From positions 1 to 39,443 of the forward strand of contig JAHWIK010000025.1 in NCBI GenBank assembly GCA_019322485.1: 39,443 nt of DNA. The letters are read 5' to 3'. The position numbers and the translations under genes were made by a program. The notes under the pieces are model-generated. The model saw only the letters and a list, made by a program, of their open reading frames with translations. It did not search any database and was not told where the DNA came from. The stretch's first letter is position 1. Each line of letters starts with the position of its first letter. The stretch comes from Candidatus Woesearchaeota archaeon (GTDB lineage: Archaea; Nanobdellota; Nanobdellia; Woesearchaeales; JAHWIC01). Below, piece after piece: positions 24,980-33,171 of the stretch.

Positions 24980-25759
24980 ATGAAAATACAAAAATATCTT
25001 AAACAAATGAAGAAAGGAATATTTTTTGATGCTTTTGAACTTATTAAGAAGAATCCAAAGCTGTATCTTCTTATGCTTTTGGTAGATGCTTGTTTTTTGC
25101 TGGCTGGTTTTCTTGTTGGCAAAGCTGCAAATTTTCTGGTGCCTAGCCTATTGGGCTCAAAGAACTTCTTTTTGGCTTTAATTGTAGTACTGCTCTATAT
25201 CCTGCTGTTGATTTTAATCTATTCATTCACAAAATACTATGCATTGCATCTTGTCAAGAGTTTGTTGAATAAGATAAATCTGAGCTTGGCGAGGATAAAG
25301 AAATTTTATCTGCTGAATGTAATATCTATTGCTATACTCTTTGTTATTGTTTTCGCAGTTAGCGGCATTTTTAAAGCTGGTGTTAAGGAAGCTTATGTTC
25401 TAGGTGTGAGCAGGACTGTTATTTTAATTCTGTTCTTGTTTGTATTCGCATTTATTAGCATTGCGCATTCCCTTTTTGCGCTTGGTTTTAATGTTAAGGC
25501 TGTTTTGAGGAATACATTTAGATTGACCTTCACCAGGCTCAATAAGTATTATGGTGTTCTTGTTGTCAATTCTACCATTCTTGTTCTTTATACTCTGATT
25601 TATTATGCAGTAGCTAAGCTTCTTGACCTTCCTCTTGACCTGGATGTCGGAAGGTATAATAGCCTGTTTGTGGGGATGGGGTTTGTGCTGCTTTATCTTT
25701 TGCAGGCCTATAATAGAATCTATTTTTACCTTATTGTAAAGCGTGTTAAGCAGAAATAA
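24980..25759 (+). CDS. Uncharacterised polytopic membrane protein
   Basis: A 259-residue protein with about six hydrophobic segments (for example LYLLMLLVDACFLLAGFLVG, ALIVVLLYILLLILIYSF, VISIAILFVIVFAVSGIF). The N-terminus is basic. No family is recognised and no catalytic motif stands out. The ATG at 24980 follows the previous stop by one base; the frame start at 24971 overlaps it. It sits between the DsbD-like gene and lgt and is probably part of the same envelope operon. Confidence 0.75.
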   Translation: MKIQKYLKQMKKGIFFDAFELIKKNPKLYLLMLLVDACFLLAGFLVGKAANFLVPSLLGSKNFFLALIVVLLYILLLILIYSFTKYYALHLVKSLLNKINLSLARIKKFYLLNVISIAILFVIVFAVSGIFKAGVKEAYVLGVSRTVILILFLFVFAFISIAHSLFALGFNVKAVLRNTFRLTFTRLNKYYGVLVVNSTILVLYTLIYYAVAKLLDLPLDLDVGRYNSLFVGMGFVLLYLLQAYNRIYFYLIVKRVKQK

Positions 25760-25760
25760 A

Positions 25761-26540
25761 ATGTTTTATCATAACATAAATCCTACCTTGTTCAGGCTGG
25801 GTCCTTTTGAGATAAGGTATTACGGCATCATCTATGCATTAGGATTTATAATAACCTATTTCTTCCTTCTTTATTTTGTTAGGGAAAAGAAGCTAAAGCT
25901 TAAGAAAGAGGATGTTGTTGATTTTCTGTTTTACGAGATTATAGGCATCATTATCGGTGCCAGATTATTTTATGTTTTTTTCTACAATCTGAGGTTTTTT
26001 GTTGGGAATCCTCTTGAGATATTCATGCTGTGGCACGGGGGGCTTAGCTTTCATGGAGGGCTAGTTGGTGCTGCTATTGCTGCCCTTATATTTTGCAGGA
26101 AGATGAGGGTAGAATTCTATGACCTTGTTGATGCTTGTGTTTTTCCTGTTGCTCTTGCTTTGATGCTGGGCAGGATTGGCAATTTCCTTAATGGCGAGCT
26201 TTACGGCCGTATTACATCAGTTCCATGGTGCGTTAAGTTTAAGGATGCTGCTGGGTGCAGGCACCCATCCCAGATTTATGAGTCTTTCAAGAACCTTTTG
26301 ATATTCGGTTTTCTTTGGTTTAGCAAGGATAAGAAGTTCAAAGGCAAAAAACTGCCAAAAGGATTCTTTTTCTGGAGCTTTGTTATTCTTTATGCTGTTC
26401 TCAGGTTTATTGTTGAGTTCTTTAGAGAGCCAGACCTGCAGCTCGGTTTTATTTTTGGAGCTTTAACAATGGGGCAGGTGCTGTGTGTTGTTATGTTTGG
26501 GGTTAGTGTTTGGTTTATGTATGGGATTTTTAGAAGTTAA
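25761..26540 (+). CDS. lgt: Prolipoprotein diacylglyceryl transferase Lgt
   Basis: The first enzyme of bacterial lipoprotein maturation, moving a diacylglyceryl group onto the lipobox cysteine. The 259-residue membrane protein shows the full signature set: LWHGGLSFHGGLVGA, LGRIGNFLNGELYGR and RFIVEFFREPD, which hold the essential His, Arg, Asn and Glu residues. The start MFYHNINPTLFRLGPFEIRY is typical. The ATG at 25761 follows the upstream stop by one base. The enzyme is of bacterial type in an archaeal genome. LspA, the next enzyme, is encoded at 29779-30231. How it would use archaeal ether lipids is open. Confidence 0.92.
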   Translation: MFYHNINPTLFRLGPFEIRYYGIIYALGFIITYFFLLYFVREKKLKLKKEDVVDFLFYEIIGIIIGARLFYVFFYNLRFFVGNPLEIFMLWHGGLSFHGGLVGAAIAALIFCRKMRVEFYDLVDACVFPVALALMLGRIGNFLNGELYGRITSVPWCVKFKDAAGCRHPSQIYESFKNLLIFGFLWFSKDKKFKGKKLPKGFFFWSFVILYAVLRFIVEFFREPDLQLGFIFGALTMGQVLCVVMFGVSVWFMYGIFRS

Positions 26541-27197
26541 TTATTCCAACCAAGTCGGCTCAAACTCTCCCAGCCATTCCTTAAGTTCGTCATGCGACAG
26601 CATATCAGTAAAGCCGAATTTAGAACTTGCGTCAAGCAAATCTATGTTTTTGTTGAAATCCTTTACAGAGTAGAAAGCTATTAACTTGAATTCAGGGCTT
26701 TTGCATTCCTTTATAGCCTTTGGGTCATAGTGGACCTCTACCATCTTTTGTTTTTTGTCAAATTCAATGTAGATTGTGTTTGAGCCGCTTTCAGCCTCAT
26801 AATAGGAAATGTACAGCTTGTTTTTCGCCCTGCTTAATTCCTTTGAGAACTGGTCTGCAGCTGAGACATCAGCTATGCCAAAACCTGTTGCACCTACTGA
26901 TTTGAGGCCTGCTATCTTAGAGGCTGCATTGTTGAAAACAGTTGTTACATCCTTCTCTGTTACAAAGATACGCAGCTTTAACTCCTCTTCTGTTCTTCTT
27001 AGCTTTAGCTTCAGGTTTTTGTATTTCCTGTCAAATGCCTCTATTAGTTTTTTATATTTTGGCAGATAGAAATTAAAGTCTTCCATTGTTTTTCCATAAG
27101 CCTTGTCCATTCCAAAGGCTACTCTCATAATTTCCCTGAAGTCCTTTTTGAACAGCTTTAAATCCCGCGCACTTAAAATGTCTAATATATCTGCCAT
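26541..27197 (-). CDS. Uncharacterised protein
   Basis: A 218-residue soluble protein, not recognised. The N-terminal half is helical and Lys-rich (about residues 45-80 could be coiled coil). The C-terminal half (about 80-180) alternates strands and helices (KLYISYYEAESGSNTIYIEF). There are no cysteine pairs or membrane segments. It is convergent with lgt with no gap between stop codons and has the small zinc-protein gene upstream on the same strand, 37 bases away. Confidence 0.7.
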   Translation of the reverse strand: MADILDILSARDLKLFKKDFREIMRVAFGMDKAYGKTMEDFNFYLPKYKKLIEAFDRKYKNLKLKLRRTEEELKLRIFVTEKDVTTVFNNAASKIAGLKSVGATGFGIADVSAADQFSKELSRAKNKLYISYYEAESGSNTIYIEFDKKQKMVEVHYDPKAIKECKSPEFKLIAFYSVKDFNKNIDLLDASSKFGFTDMLSHDELKEWLGEFEPTWLE

Positions 27198-27234
27198 AAT
27201 TGAATTTAAGAAATATCCCTTTATTTAAACTTTA

Positions 27235-27366
27235 CTATAGCGGCTCTTTTTTCTTTTCATAGCATAACTTGCAGTAGGTATGGATTGTTTTTCCGTCATT
27301 TGTCGTTAATCTGCAGTCTTCTGCATTTTCAATACTCTTCTTGCAAGACTCGCATTGATTGTACAT
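27235..27366 (-). CDS. 43-residue zinc-ribbon-like protein
   Basis: Reading the minus strand from 27366 gives MYNQCESCKKSIENAEDC and, further on, HTYCKLCYEKKKEPL before TAG. The C5-x2-C8 and C-x2-C pairs suit one zinc site. GGGGGT, a ribosome-binding-like run, lies seven bases before the ATG. It is divergent from the L41e gene. The codon pattern is regular, so a real small gene is likely; the function is unknown. Confidence 0.65.
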   Translation of the reverse strand: MYNQCESCKKSIENAEDCRLTTNDGKTIHTYCKLCYEKKKEPL

Positions 27367-27429
27367 ATAACTACCCCCAAGGATATATTATCTTCGATGT
27401 ATATAAAATTTTCCTCTCCCATGCAAAGC

Positions 27430-27437
27430 TTTAAATA
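27430..27437 (+). promoter_or_regulatory. TATA box of the L41e gene
   Basis: TTTAAATA lies about 29 bases before the ATG at 27463 and supports that start and a leaderless transcript. Confidence 0.6.
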
Positions 27438-27462
27438 TCGATTCTGGTTTTTTGCCTTTAAC

Positions 27463-27564
27463 ATGAAGAGAAGTTCAAGACGCTGGAAAAAGAAAAGACA
27501 GATGCGCTGGAAGTGGCAGCGTAAGAGAATGAAGAAAGAGAAAAGAAAGAGAGCTAAGAAATAG
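27463..27564 (+). CDS. rpl41e: 50S ribosomal protein L41e
   Basis: A 33-residue, extremely basic peptide (about two thirds Lys/Arg) with the family pattern MRWKWQRKRMKKEKRKRAKK at its end, close to the 25-residue L41e of other archaea and eukaryotes. A short N-terminal extension (MKRSSRRWKKKRQ) comes from the start chosen to fit the TATA box; starting at the ATG at 27502 would give a bare 20-residue form. L41e lies at the subunit interface. It abuts the convergent purB gene. Confidence 0.75.
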   Translation: MKRSSRRWKKKRQMRWKWQRKRMKKEKRKRAKK

Positions 27565-29223
27565 TTAGATTTTTAATTCTTTTTTCCATTTATCGCAGGC
27601 AATTTCAACCTTCTTTGCACACAGCCCAGTATAGTTCTCAGGGTCTTTTAGAATCTCTATCTGTGCTTTTGTGAATTTGCTAATATACTTTTTCAATCCC
27701 TTGTCTTTGAAAAATAAATCAGTGAACTTCTTCTTTTGCTGCTGGCTTTTTAGTGTTAATTCTCTCACTATTTCATGAGCATCTGGATGGTTGTGTGCTG
27801 CTAACAAAATATAAGCTGGTTCTGCTGCAATCATATCCTTGTTTTGGTCAAAGTTCTTCTGCAGACTTTTCTTGTCAACAACTAGATTACCCATTACTCT
27901 ATTAAGCCGTGCAACGCTTACATAAAGGCCTGCTAGAATCTCAGTAACAAACCTGGATGAAGCAGAGTTTGTTAAATCTCTTTGATGCTCGCAAATCTGG
28001 TCCATATAAACAGTATCCATCCTCGGCATAAACTCCTTCCACATTGATTTAACATTCTCAAAGTTTATTGGATTTCTTTTGTGAGGCATTGTTGAGGAGC
28101 CAACTTGTTTCTTGCCAAAGGCTTCTGCAACCTCTGCTATTTCTGAGCGCTGTAAATGCCTCATATCATCTGCTAGGTTAGCTATAACACCAAAAGCAGC
28201 TATCATTGAATGCATAAAATCAGCCATGTACTCTCCTTCAACAACCTGAGTTGACATTGGAGATGGTTTTATTCCTAATTCAGCTAAAGCTTCTCTCTCA
28301 AACTTTACTGCGTCTTTTATGAACAAGGACGATGCATTATACGCTCCAACAGCGCCTGCAATCTTTCCTCTTAGGTTGTTAGCTGCTTTCTTTATTCTTA
28401 TTATAGAAGAGCCAATTCTGGAAACATACTGTGCAATTGCAAAGCCAAATGTAATTGGCTCTGCATGCTGTCCATGTGTACGTCCAATCTGTATTGTATT
28501 TTTTTCTCTTTTTGCTAAATCAATCAGTGTTTTCTCAAACTGGATTAGTTTTGGGATTATTGCATTATTAGCGCAGTCCTTTAATCTAGCTGCATCTCCT
28601 GAGCAGATTATATCATGGGATGTTGTTGTAAAATGCACATATGGCTTTGCTTTATCAGAAACACGTTTTCTTATACTGTTTGCTAAAGCCCTTATGTTAT
28701 GCTTTATTCTGTCTTCCTCAACATAAACCTCTTGTGCTGTTACTTGTTTTGTTGCTGATTCAACCTCTTTTGCAATCTCTTTTGAACAAACGCCCATCTT
28801 TGCCAATGTGTTTGTTAAAGCAGCTTCAACCTTTGCTAGATATCTTATGAAACCTTCTTCTGAAAGGTATGGCTTTAGTGCTTCTTTTATTTTTTCTTTT
28901 CTGCCGTAATACCTAAAGTCTAAAGGAGAAATATTCTCAAACAAGCCCATTGTTTCTTCTTTTTGTTCTTCTGACTTTTCTAGGTTGATTAAGGCTTCAA
29001 TGTTTTTTAGCAAGTCACTTTTTTTATTTAGTTTGATTACAATCCTGTTTTTTTCTTTTTGTTCAATTATCAGATCATTTTTCTTAAATATCTGAATTGT
29101 GTTGTGCACCTTAGCTGGTGAACACTTTAATCGTTCAGCAATATCCCTGATATGCAAACTTTCTTTCTCTAACAACCTTAGAATCTCTATGTTCTTTTTT
29201 GTAAAAATCTCTGAAATTTCCAT
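27565..29223 (-). CDS. purB: Adenylosuccinate lyase with N-terminal winged-helix domain
   Basis: Catalyses two steps of purine synthesis (SAICAR to AICAR, adenylosuccinate to AMP). The C-terminal 460 residues are a full lyase: ISPLDFRYYGRKE start, VHFTTTSHDI, IQIGRTHGQHAEPITFGF, and the signature GSSTMPHKRNPINFENV. Residues 1-70 are extra: a winged helix (SLHIRDIAERLKCSPAKVHN, then a wing QKEKNRIVIKL). A linker of about 20 residues joins them, with no break in the frame. The normal enzyme would start near residue 92. AGGGGTG precedes the first ATG, which supports translation of the whole fusion. Confidence 0.9.
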   Translation of the reverse strand: MEISEIFTKKNIEILRLLEKESLHIRDIAERLKCSPAKVHNTIQIFKKNDLIIEQKEKNRIVIKLNKKSDLLKNIEALINLEKSEEQKEETMGLFENISPLDFRYYGRKEKIKEALKPYLSEEGFIRYLAKVEAALTNTLAKMGVCSKEIAKEVESATKQVTAQEVYVEEDRIKHNIRALANSIRKRVSDKAKPYVHFTTTSHDIICSGDAARLKDCANNAIIPKLIQFEKTLIDLAKREKNTIQIGRTHGQHAEPITFGFAIAQYVSRIGSSIIRIKKAANNLRGKIAGAVGAYNASSLFIKDAVKFEREALAELGIKPSPMSTQVVEGEYMADFMHSMIAAFGVIANLADDMRHLQRSEIAEVAEAFGKKQVGSSTMPHKRNPINFENVKSMWKEFMPRMDTVYMDQICEHQRDLTNSASSRFVTEILAGLYVSVARLNRVMGNLVVDKKSLQKNFDQNKDMIAAEPAYILLAAHNHPDAHEIVRELTLKSQQQKKKFTDLFFKDKGLKKYISKFTKAQIEILKDPENYTGLCAKKVEIACDKWKKELKI

Positions 29224-29314
29224 TCAATCACCCCTGTTAAGAGTGAAATGTTCAGTATTTATAAACCTTTCTGTTAGATATTTTAGAAGTTATTATTTTT
29301 TAGTGAACAAGAAT

Positions 29315-29692
29315 TTAAGCTTCATTCTCCTCTGTCTCTAGCTCTTCTTCACGTCCATGCGGTTCTGCTATATAATAGCCTTGTATTGCGTTTTTTACAA
29401 CTAGAGGCGCCCACCCATAGGTGTATGTTCCGTTTCTCACTGCACTTTTTAAAAAACTATACATTCCTTTTTCAGCTTCTTCCCTGCTCCAATAGGTGCC
29501 AGCATCCATCACAATATCTACAATCCTATCAGTAGAGAATGCTCCAGAAATAGGCCTTCTTCCAAGACGCATTTTCTCTAATCTTTTTAGGCTTCTTATA
29601 TCTGGCCTTCCTTCTAAGAACCAATCTAGGGTTACGCTTTTTCTAGCCTTGACTGTTACTGGCGTTTTAACTACCTTAGGCTTTCTTAACAT
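29315..29692 (-). CDS. Uncharacterised small protein
   Basis: A 125-residue protein, not recognised. The N-terminus is basic (residues 1-20) and the C-terminus is acidic (EEELETEENEA). A central helical stretch holds TDRIVDIVMDAGTYWSREEA. There is no signal peptide or membrane segment. It is divergent from lspA. Confidence 0.6.
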   Translation of the reverse strand: MLRKPKVVKTPVTVKARKSVTLDWFLEGRPDIRSLKRLEKMRLGRRPISGAFSTDRIVDIVMDAGTYWSREEAEKGMYSFLKSAVRNGTYTYGWAPLVVKNAIQGYYIAEPHGREEELETEENEA

Positions 29693-29747
29693 ATTACAGG
29701 CGGTATTAGAATAAAGTATTTAACTTTTTGTCTTGATTATAGAAAAC

Positions 29748-29757
29748 TTATTAAATA
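29748..29757 (+). promoter_or_regulatory. TATA box of lspA
   Basis: TTATTAAATA lies about 27 bases before the ATG at 29779, at leaderless spacing, and supports that start rather than the upstream frame start at 29770. Confidence 0.55.
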
Positions 29758-29778
29758 CCCTTCTAAAGAATGTGTAAC

Positions 29779-30231
29779 ATGAAAAAGAACAAACAATTCT
29801 GGCTCATTGTTTTGGTAATCATCGTTCTAGACCAATTAACCAAATTCATAATCAAATCAAATATGTCTGTTAGCCAGTCAATCCCTGCAATAAAGAATAT
29901 CTTCCATATAACCTATATACAGAACACAGGTGCTGGTTTTGGAATACTGCAAAACCAGCAGTCAATGCTTATATGGGTATCTATTTTTGTTATTGGTGTT
30001 ATCTTGTACAACTATGATAAGATTCCAAAAGGCTGGTTTATCAACAGCTCTGTAGCGTTTATTTTGGGGGGTACTGTTGGAAATCTTATAGATAGGGTAA
30101 TGTTAAGGTATGTTATTGATTTCCTTGACTTCAGGATATGGCCTGCTTTTAATATAGCAGACAGCGCTTTAACCCTGGGTGTGATTGGTTTTATTATCTA
30201 TAATATAAAGGAAGAGAGAAAGTCTACTTAA
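29779..30231 (+). CDS. lspA: Lipoprotein signal peptidase LspA (signal peptidase II)
   Basis: Cleaves the signal peptide of lipid-modified prolipoproteins. The 150-residue protein has four membrane segments and the family motifs IVLDQLTKFII, YIQNTGAGFGIL, GGTVGNLIDRVMLRYVIDF and WPAFNIADSALTLG. The catalytic aspartates are in VIDF and NIAD. It is bacterial in type, has an archaeal promoter, and pairs functionally with Lgt 3.2 kb upstream. Its end overlaps the convergent next gene by eight bases. Confidence 0.92.
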   Translation: MKKNKQFWLIVLVIIVLDQLTKFIIKSNMSVSQSIPAIKNIFHITYIQNTGAGFGILQNQQSMLIWVSIFVIGVILYNYDKIPKGWFINSSVAFILGGTVGNLIDRVMLRYVIDFLDFRIWPAFNIADSALTLGVIGFIIYNIKEERKST

Positions 30232-30799
30232 TGCATTCGTGCGCCTTTAGCCCTTGTTTCATTGCTTCTTCTTCGCTCTCAAGCCATACCCTGTTCTTTG
30301 TCTTTATCTTCTTTGCCCACTCGCATTTAGGTGCATGATAGTAGCTGCCTGTTTTGCTTGCCAGCACTTTTCCAGGGCTGAAGGTTTTTTTAACAGCCTC
30401 TTCTTTGTACTCTGGTTCTTCAATCTCTTCAGGCTCTTCAATAAGCTCTTCTTCTGGTTCTTCCCCTAAGTTTACAACAGACAGCACAAAGCCTATTGAG
30501 GAAGATACGATTGTTGTAAGGTAGGTAAGCCCGATTGGCTTGGTTTTGAAATATACAAGAAGCAGGTTAAGAAGCATTAAGCCGAACATAAATGAGAGAA
30601 ACCCAAAGCCAAAGCTTAAGCCGTTGTATATGGCTGCAAGTCCAATTAATGCTACAAATCCAAGGACGAGAAGCACAATAAACTCAGCTATGAAGAAAAA
30701 TCTGTGGAACTCAAATATTACCAGTATAAATCCAAGTATGGCTATTGAGCTGAATAAACCTGACCATAAGAAAAGTTTAGCGTCTCTTTTTTCCCCCAT
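30224..30799 (-). CDS. Membrane protein with Ada-like metal-binding tail
   Basis: A 191-residue protein. Four hydrophobic segments fill about residues 10-110. A Glu/Pro-rich linker (EEPEEELIEEPEEIEEPEY) leads to a C-terminal module with the pattern YYHAPKCEWAKKI, an SEEEAMKQGLKAHEC region, similar to the small Ada-type zinc domain seen at the ends of nucleases and membrane proteins. The last cysteine pair is reduced to one (HEC). The function is unknown; the tail may bind a metal or a DNA phosphate. Confidence 0.72.
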   Translation of the reverse strand: MGEKRDAKLFLWSGLFSSIAILGFILVIFEFHRFFFIAEFIVLLVLGFVALIGLAAIYNGLSFGFGFLSFMFGLMLLNLLLVYFKTKPIGLTYLTTIVSSSIGFVLSVVNLGEEPEEELIEEPEEIEEPEYKEEAVKKTFSPGKVLASKTGSYYHAPKCEWAKKIKTKNRVWLESEEEAMKQGLKAHECIK

Positions 30800-30860
30800 C
30801 TTATCGAGTTAGAAACCAAGCCTTTATTTAAAGATTTCTATTCTAGAGTAGTAATAAAAT

Positions 30861-31202
30861 TTAGAACTCTTCGAAGTCCTCAGCCTTCAAGTAGCCTTTC
30901 CTTCTTAAGTATTGTATCTGTGATTTAGTGTACTTATAGAGTATATCTCCCTTAGCATCTCCGCCAAATTCCCATGGTTCAACTATTAAGACATCGCCTG
31001 CTCTTACCCAGAGCCTTCTTTTAAGCCTTCCTGGGATTCTGCAGATCCTTGATTTGCCGTCAAGGCATCTCACTCTCATCCTGGAAGCCCCTAGGCGCTG
31101 TTCTAGAATTCCGAAAACCTGTCTCTCTCTAGGAAGCTTAATCCTGCTAATCTCCATCTGGATTTTTTCCTGAAACTCTGCTTCTTCTTTCTTTTTACTC
31201 AT
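30861..31202 (-). CDS. eif1A: Translation initiation factor aIF1A
   Basis: Archaeal homolog of eIF1A/IF1, which binds the ribosomal A site during initiation. The 113-residue OB-fold protein shows QVFGILEQRLGASRMRVRCL, CRIPGRLKRRLWVRAGDVL and VEPWEFGGDAKGDILYKY, all family hallmarks. The ATG at 31202 is chosen because the protein then starts MSKKKEEAEF, as usual; the frame start at 31274 adds 24 residues of hydrophobic sequence not typical of the family. Confidence 0.92.
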   Translation of the reverse strand: MSKKKEEAEFQEKIQMEISRIKLPRERQVFGILEQRLGASRMRVRCLDGKSRICRIPGRLKRRLWVRAGDVLIVEPWEFGGDAKGDILYKYTKSQIQYLRRKGYLKAEDFEEF

Positions 31203-31322
31203 GTAATCTGAGAAAGTAGTAAATGGTTTATAAATGTTGCTAAAAAGAAAAAGCCCATGAAGACTCCTAAACATTTAAATATTAGGGTCACTATTTAGTC
31301 TATTTAAGAGAGGTGATACGTT

Positions 31323-31694
31323 ATGGATATTTCAATCTTTTTTGCAAGACTTTGGGGAAGTTTCTTTGTTATTTTTGGGTCATTATTTATTATAACCCGG
31401 CAACTAGGAAAGACAATAGAGATGACTGATGATAAGGCATTTGTTATTTCTACTGGCTATATAACTTTTTTGATGGGATTAGTAACAGTAATCCTGCATA
31501 ATGTATGGGAACTAAGCTGGAAAGTTGCTATCACGATTCTTGCATGGTCAACCTTGCTCAAAGGTATTGGAAAGATTGGCTTCCCAGAACTGATACATAA
31601 GCAGGCTCAAAGATTCAAGAAGAACCAATGGGTTAGTGCAGTTATCTTAATTGCATTAGGAGCATGGCTGTTTTGGATGAGTTTTGTTGGATAA
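31323..31694 (+). CDS. Small four-helix membrane protein
   Basis: A 123-residue protein with four hydrophobic segments (about residues 7-25, 42-62, 67-85, 101-121) and short loops, one with Lys/His (ELIHKQAQRFKK). GAGAGGTG (31308-31315) precedes the ATG at 31323 by seven bases and decides the start. No family name is certain; short membrane proteins of this kind are common and mostly uncharacterised. Confidence 0.7.
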   Translation: MDISIFFARLWGSFFVIFGSLFIITRQLGKTIEMTDDKAFVISTGYITFLMGLVTVILHNVWELSWKVAITILAWSTLLKGIGKIGFPELIHKQAQRFKKNQWVSAVILIALGAWLFWMSFVG

Positions 31695-31732
31695 AATAAG
31701 AAAATCCCGCAGAGAAGCTTAAATTAAAGACT

Positions 31733-32278
31733 TTATTCCGCAGAAATATTCTCGTAATCAATACCAATCTTTTTTAATGCGCTCTGCCAAGGTTCTTTAT
31801 CTTTCCACATATAATGAACCCAAACAGAAAAAAACTTAGGGGTGAAAGTCAAAATACCCTTATAATTAGGCTGCTCTTTAAAATTGGCAAAAGTATCTCT
31901 ATATGTTCTAGATAGATCTTCTAAAGAAGTATTATCATTAACATCTTTAGTAGCTAAAGAATGTCTTACTTCATCTGTAATTATTGGCCGCAATTGTGAT
32001 TCAACCTTGCGTATTAGTTCTCCAATTTCATTCTTCCTAGAACCTCTAGCAAAAAAAAGTTGCGCATAATTATACATATCTTTAAGTTCGTCCTTATCCA
32101 TATTTTCAGAATAAGAAGCTATTAATTCTTCTCCTCTTTCGTCATATCCTTCTCTGTCTTTTCTCATTGCTCTACGGAACTTTATTAAAAAATCTACAGT
32201 ATATACTCCAAAAAGAGTTGGTAGACCATAAGCAATAAGATCAGTTGCATCAATTACTATTTCAGCTAAGTTAGTCAT
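31733..32278 (-). CDS. Unknown island gene 3 (possible membrane-associated protein)
   Basis: A 181-residue protein, not recognised. Residues 10-30 (DLIAYGLPTLFGVYTVDFLI) are hydrophobic enough for a membrane anchor. A helical, charged domain follows (about 35-130), and the C-terminus is aromatic-rich (FTPKFFSVWVHYMWKDKEPW). Its ATG overlaps the stop of the preceding gene by four bases, so it is translationally coupled. It is the last gene of a three-gene unit divergent from a TrmB regulator. Confidence 0.68.
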   Translation of the reverse strand: MTNLAEIVIDATDLIAYGLPTLFGVYTVDFLIKFRRAMRKDREGYDERGEELIASYSENMDKDELKDMYNYAQLFFARGSRKNEIGELIRKVESQLRPIITDEVRHSLATKDVNDNTSLEDLSRTYRDTFANFKEQPNYKGILTFTPKFFSVWVHYMWKDKEPWQSALKKIGIDYENISAE

Positions 32279-33165
32279 TTTGCTTCACCTGTTCTAAGAT
32301 AAGCGTCTGGCCTATCTTCGTTACCAGCTTCAAAAAACAATACGTTCAAACCACGCTTTGTAGGAATTAGTGCGGCTTCGGCATGACACCAACGCAATTT
32401 AGGCGCATCAGGTCCATTAGCTAAAGGAAAATTTGTATGACTGCCTTTTTGTGATTTAAAAATATCAGACGACGCACCCGCAGCTCTTAAGTAATCTGTG
32501 AAGTTCCTGTTCTTTTGTCCAAAAATAAAAACTGGCGTTATATATCTCTTGACATAAGGTTGGTCTCCGTAGGCAAAATAAAGGTTCTTTTTACCGCCAG
32601 GTGAACCAAAATACTTCTCACCAGGAGCAGAGGGATAAATTTCTTGAAAATACATCCCTTCCTTTTTGAATTGTTGAATATTTTCTTGATCCGGCTTAGT
32701 ATCTGCTAAATCCCATCCCTGAATTCTCGCCCCAATTCGCCAATTCACTACATGTACTAATGTGCCAGGAGAAGGGTAGATATTATCAGTAAGAAATCTA
32801 TAAACATCATCAAATTTTGAATCAAAACTATATGCTGGCGGATAGTCTCGCTCCGCATACTTATATTCCTTTATGCCTTTCCCATTTACAAATCGTTCTG
32901 CCACAACTTCTAGACCTCTAAATTTTTCGGCAGGAAAATAGAAACCTGCTGGAAATGGAGGGAGTAATTCACGGCGACGGATACGTTTAATACTAGTTTC
33001 TTGCTGACGATATCTGGGTATCTCAATAACTTTTTCGCGGTAAAATATCTCAACTTTTTTACCCTCAACTTCCACTTTGCCGCTTACAGTTTTCCATTCT
33101 CCACATTTTCCTTCCAGGTCTTTTGCTATCATCTGTCTTGGTTCTGATCTTTTTTCTTCAGTCAT
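32275..33165 (-). CDS. Unknown island gene 2
   Basis: A 296-residue soluble protein, not recognised. It is rich in aromatic and charged residues, with a beta-rich pattern in the first third (KVEVEGKKVEIFYREKVIEI). A Gly/Pro-rich central part includes GSPGGKKNLYFAYGDQPY. Near the C-terminus CHAEAALIP resembles the HAE motif of deaminase folds, but the required PCxxC is absent. It starts six bases after gene 1 and overlaps gene 3 by four bases. Confidence 0.7.
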   Translation of the reverse strand: MTEEKRSEPRQMIAKDLEGKCGEWKTVSGKVEVEGKKVEIFYREKVIEIPRYRQQETSIKRIRRRELLPPFPAGFYFPAEKFRGLEVVAERFVNGKGIKEYKYAERDYPPAYSFDSKFDDVYRFLTDNIYPSPGTLVHVVNWRIGARIQGWDLADTKPDQENIQQFKKEGMYFQEIYPSAPGEKYFGSPGGKKNLYFAYGDQPYVKRYITPVFIFGQKNRNFTDYLRAAGASSDIFKSQKGSHTNFPLANGPDAPKLRWCHAEAALIPTKRGLNVLFFEAGNEDRPDAYLRTGEAK

Positions 33166-33171
33166 TTTGCT

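Noticed and set aside
32275..33165. Nucleotide deaminase (HAE motif)
   Set aside because: CHAEAAL is suggestive, but no following PCxxC zinc motif exists, and the fold pattern around it does not fit.
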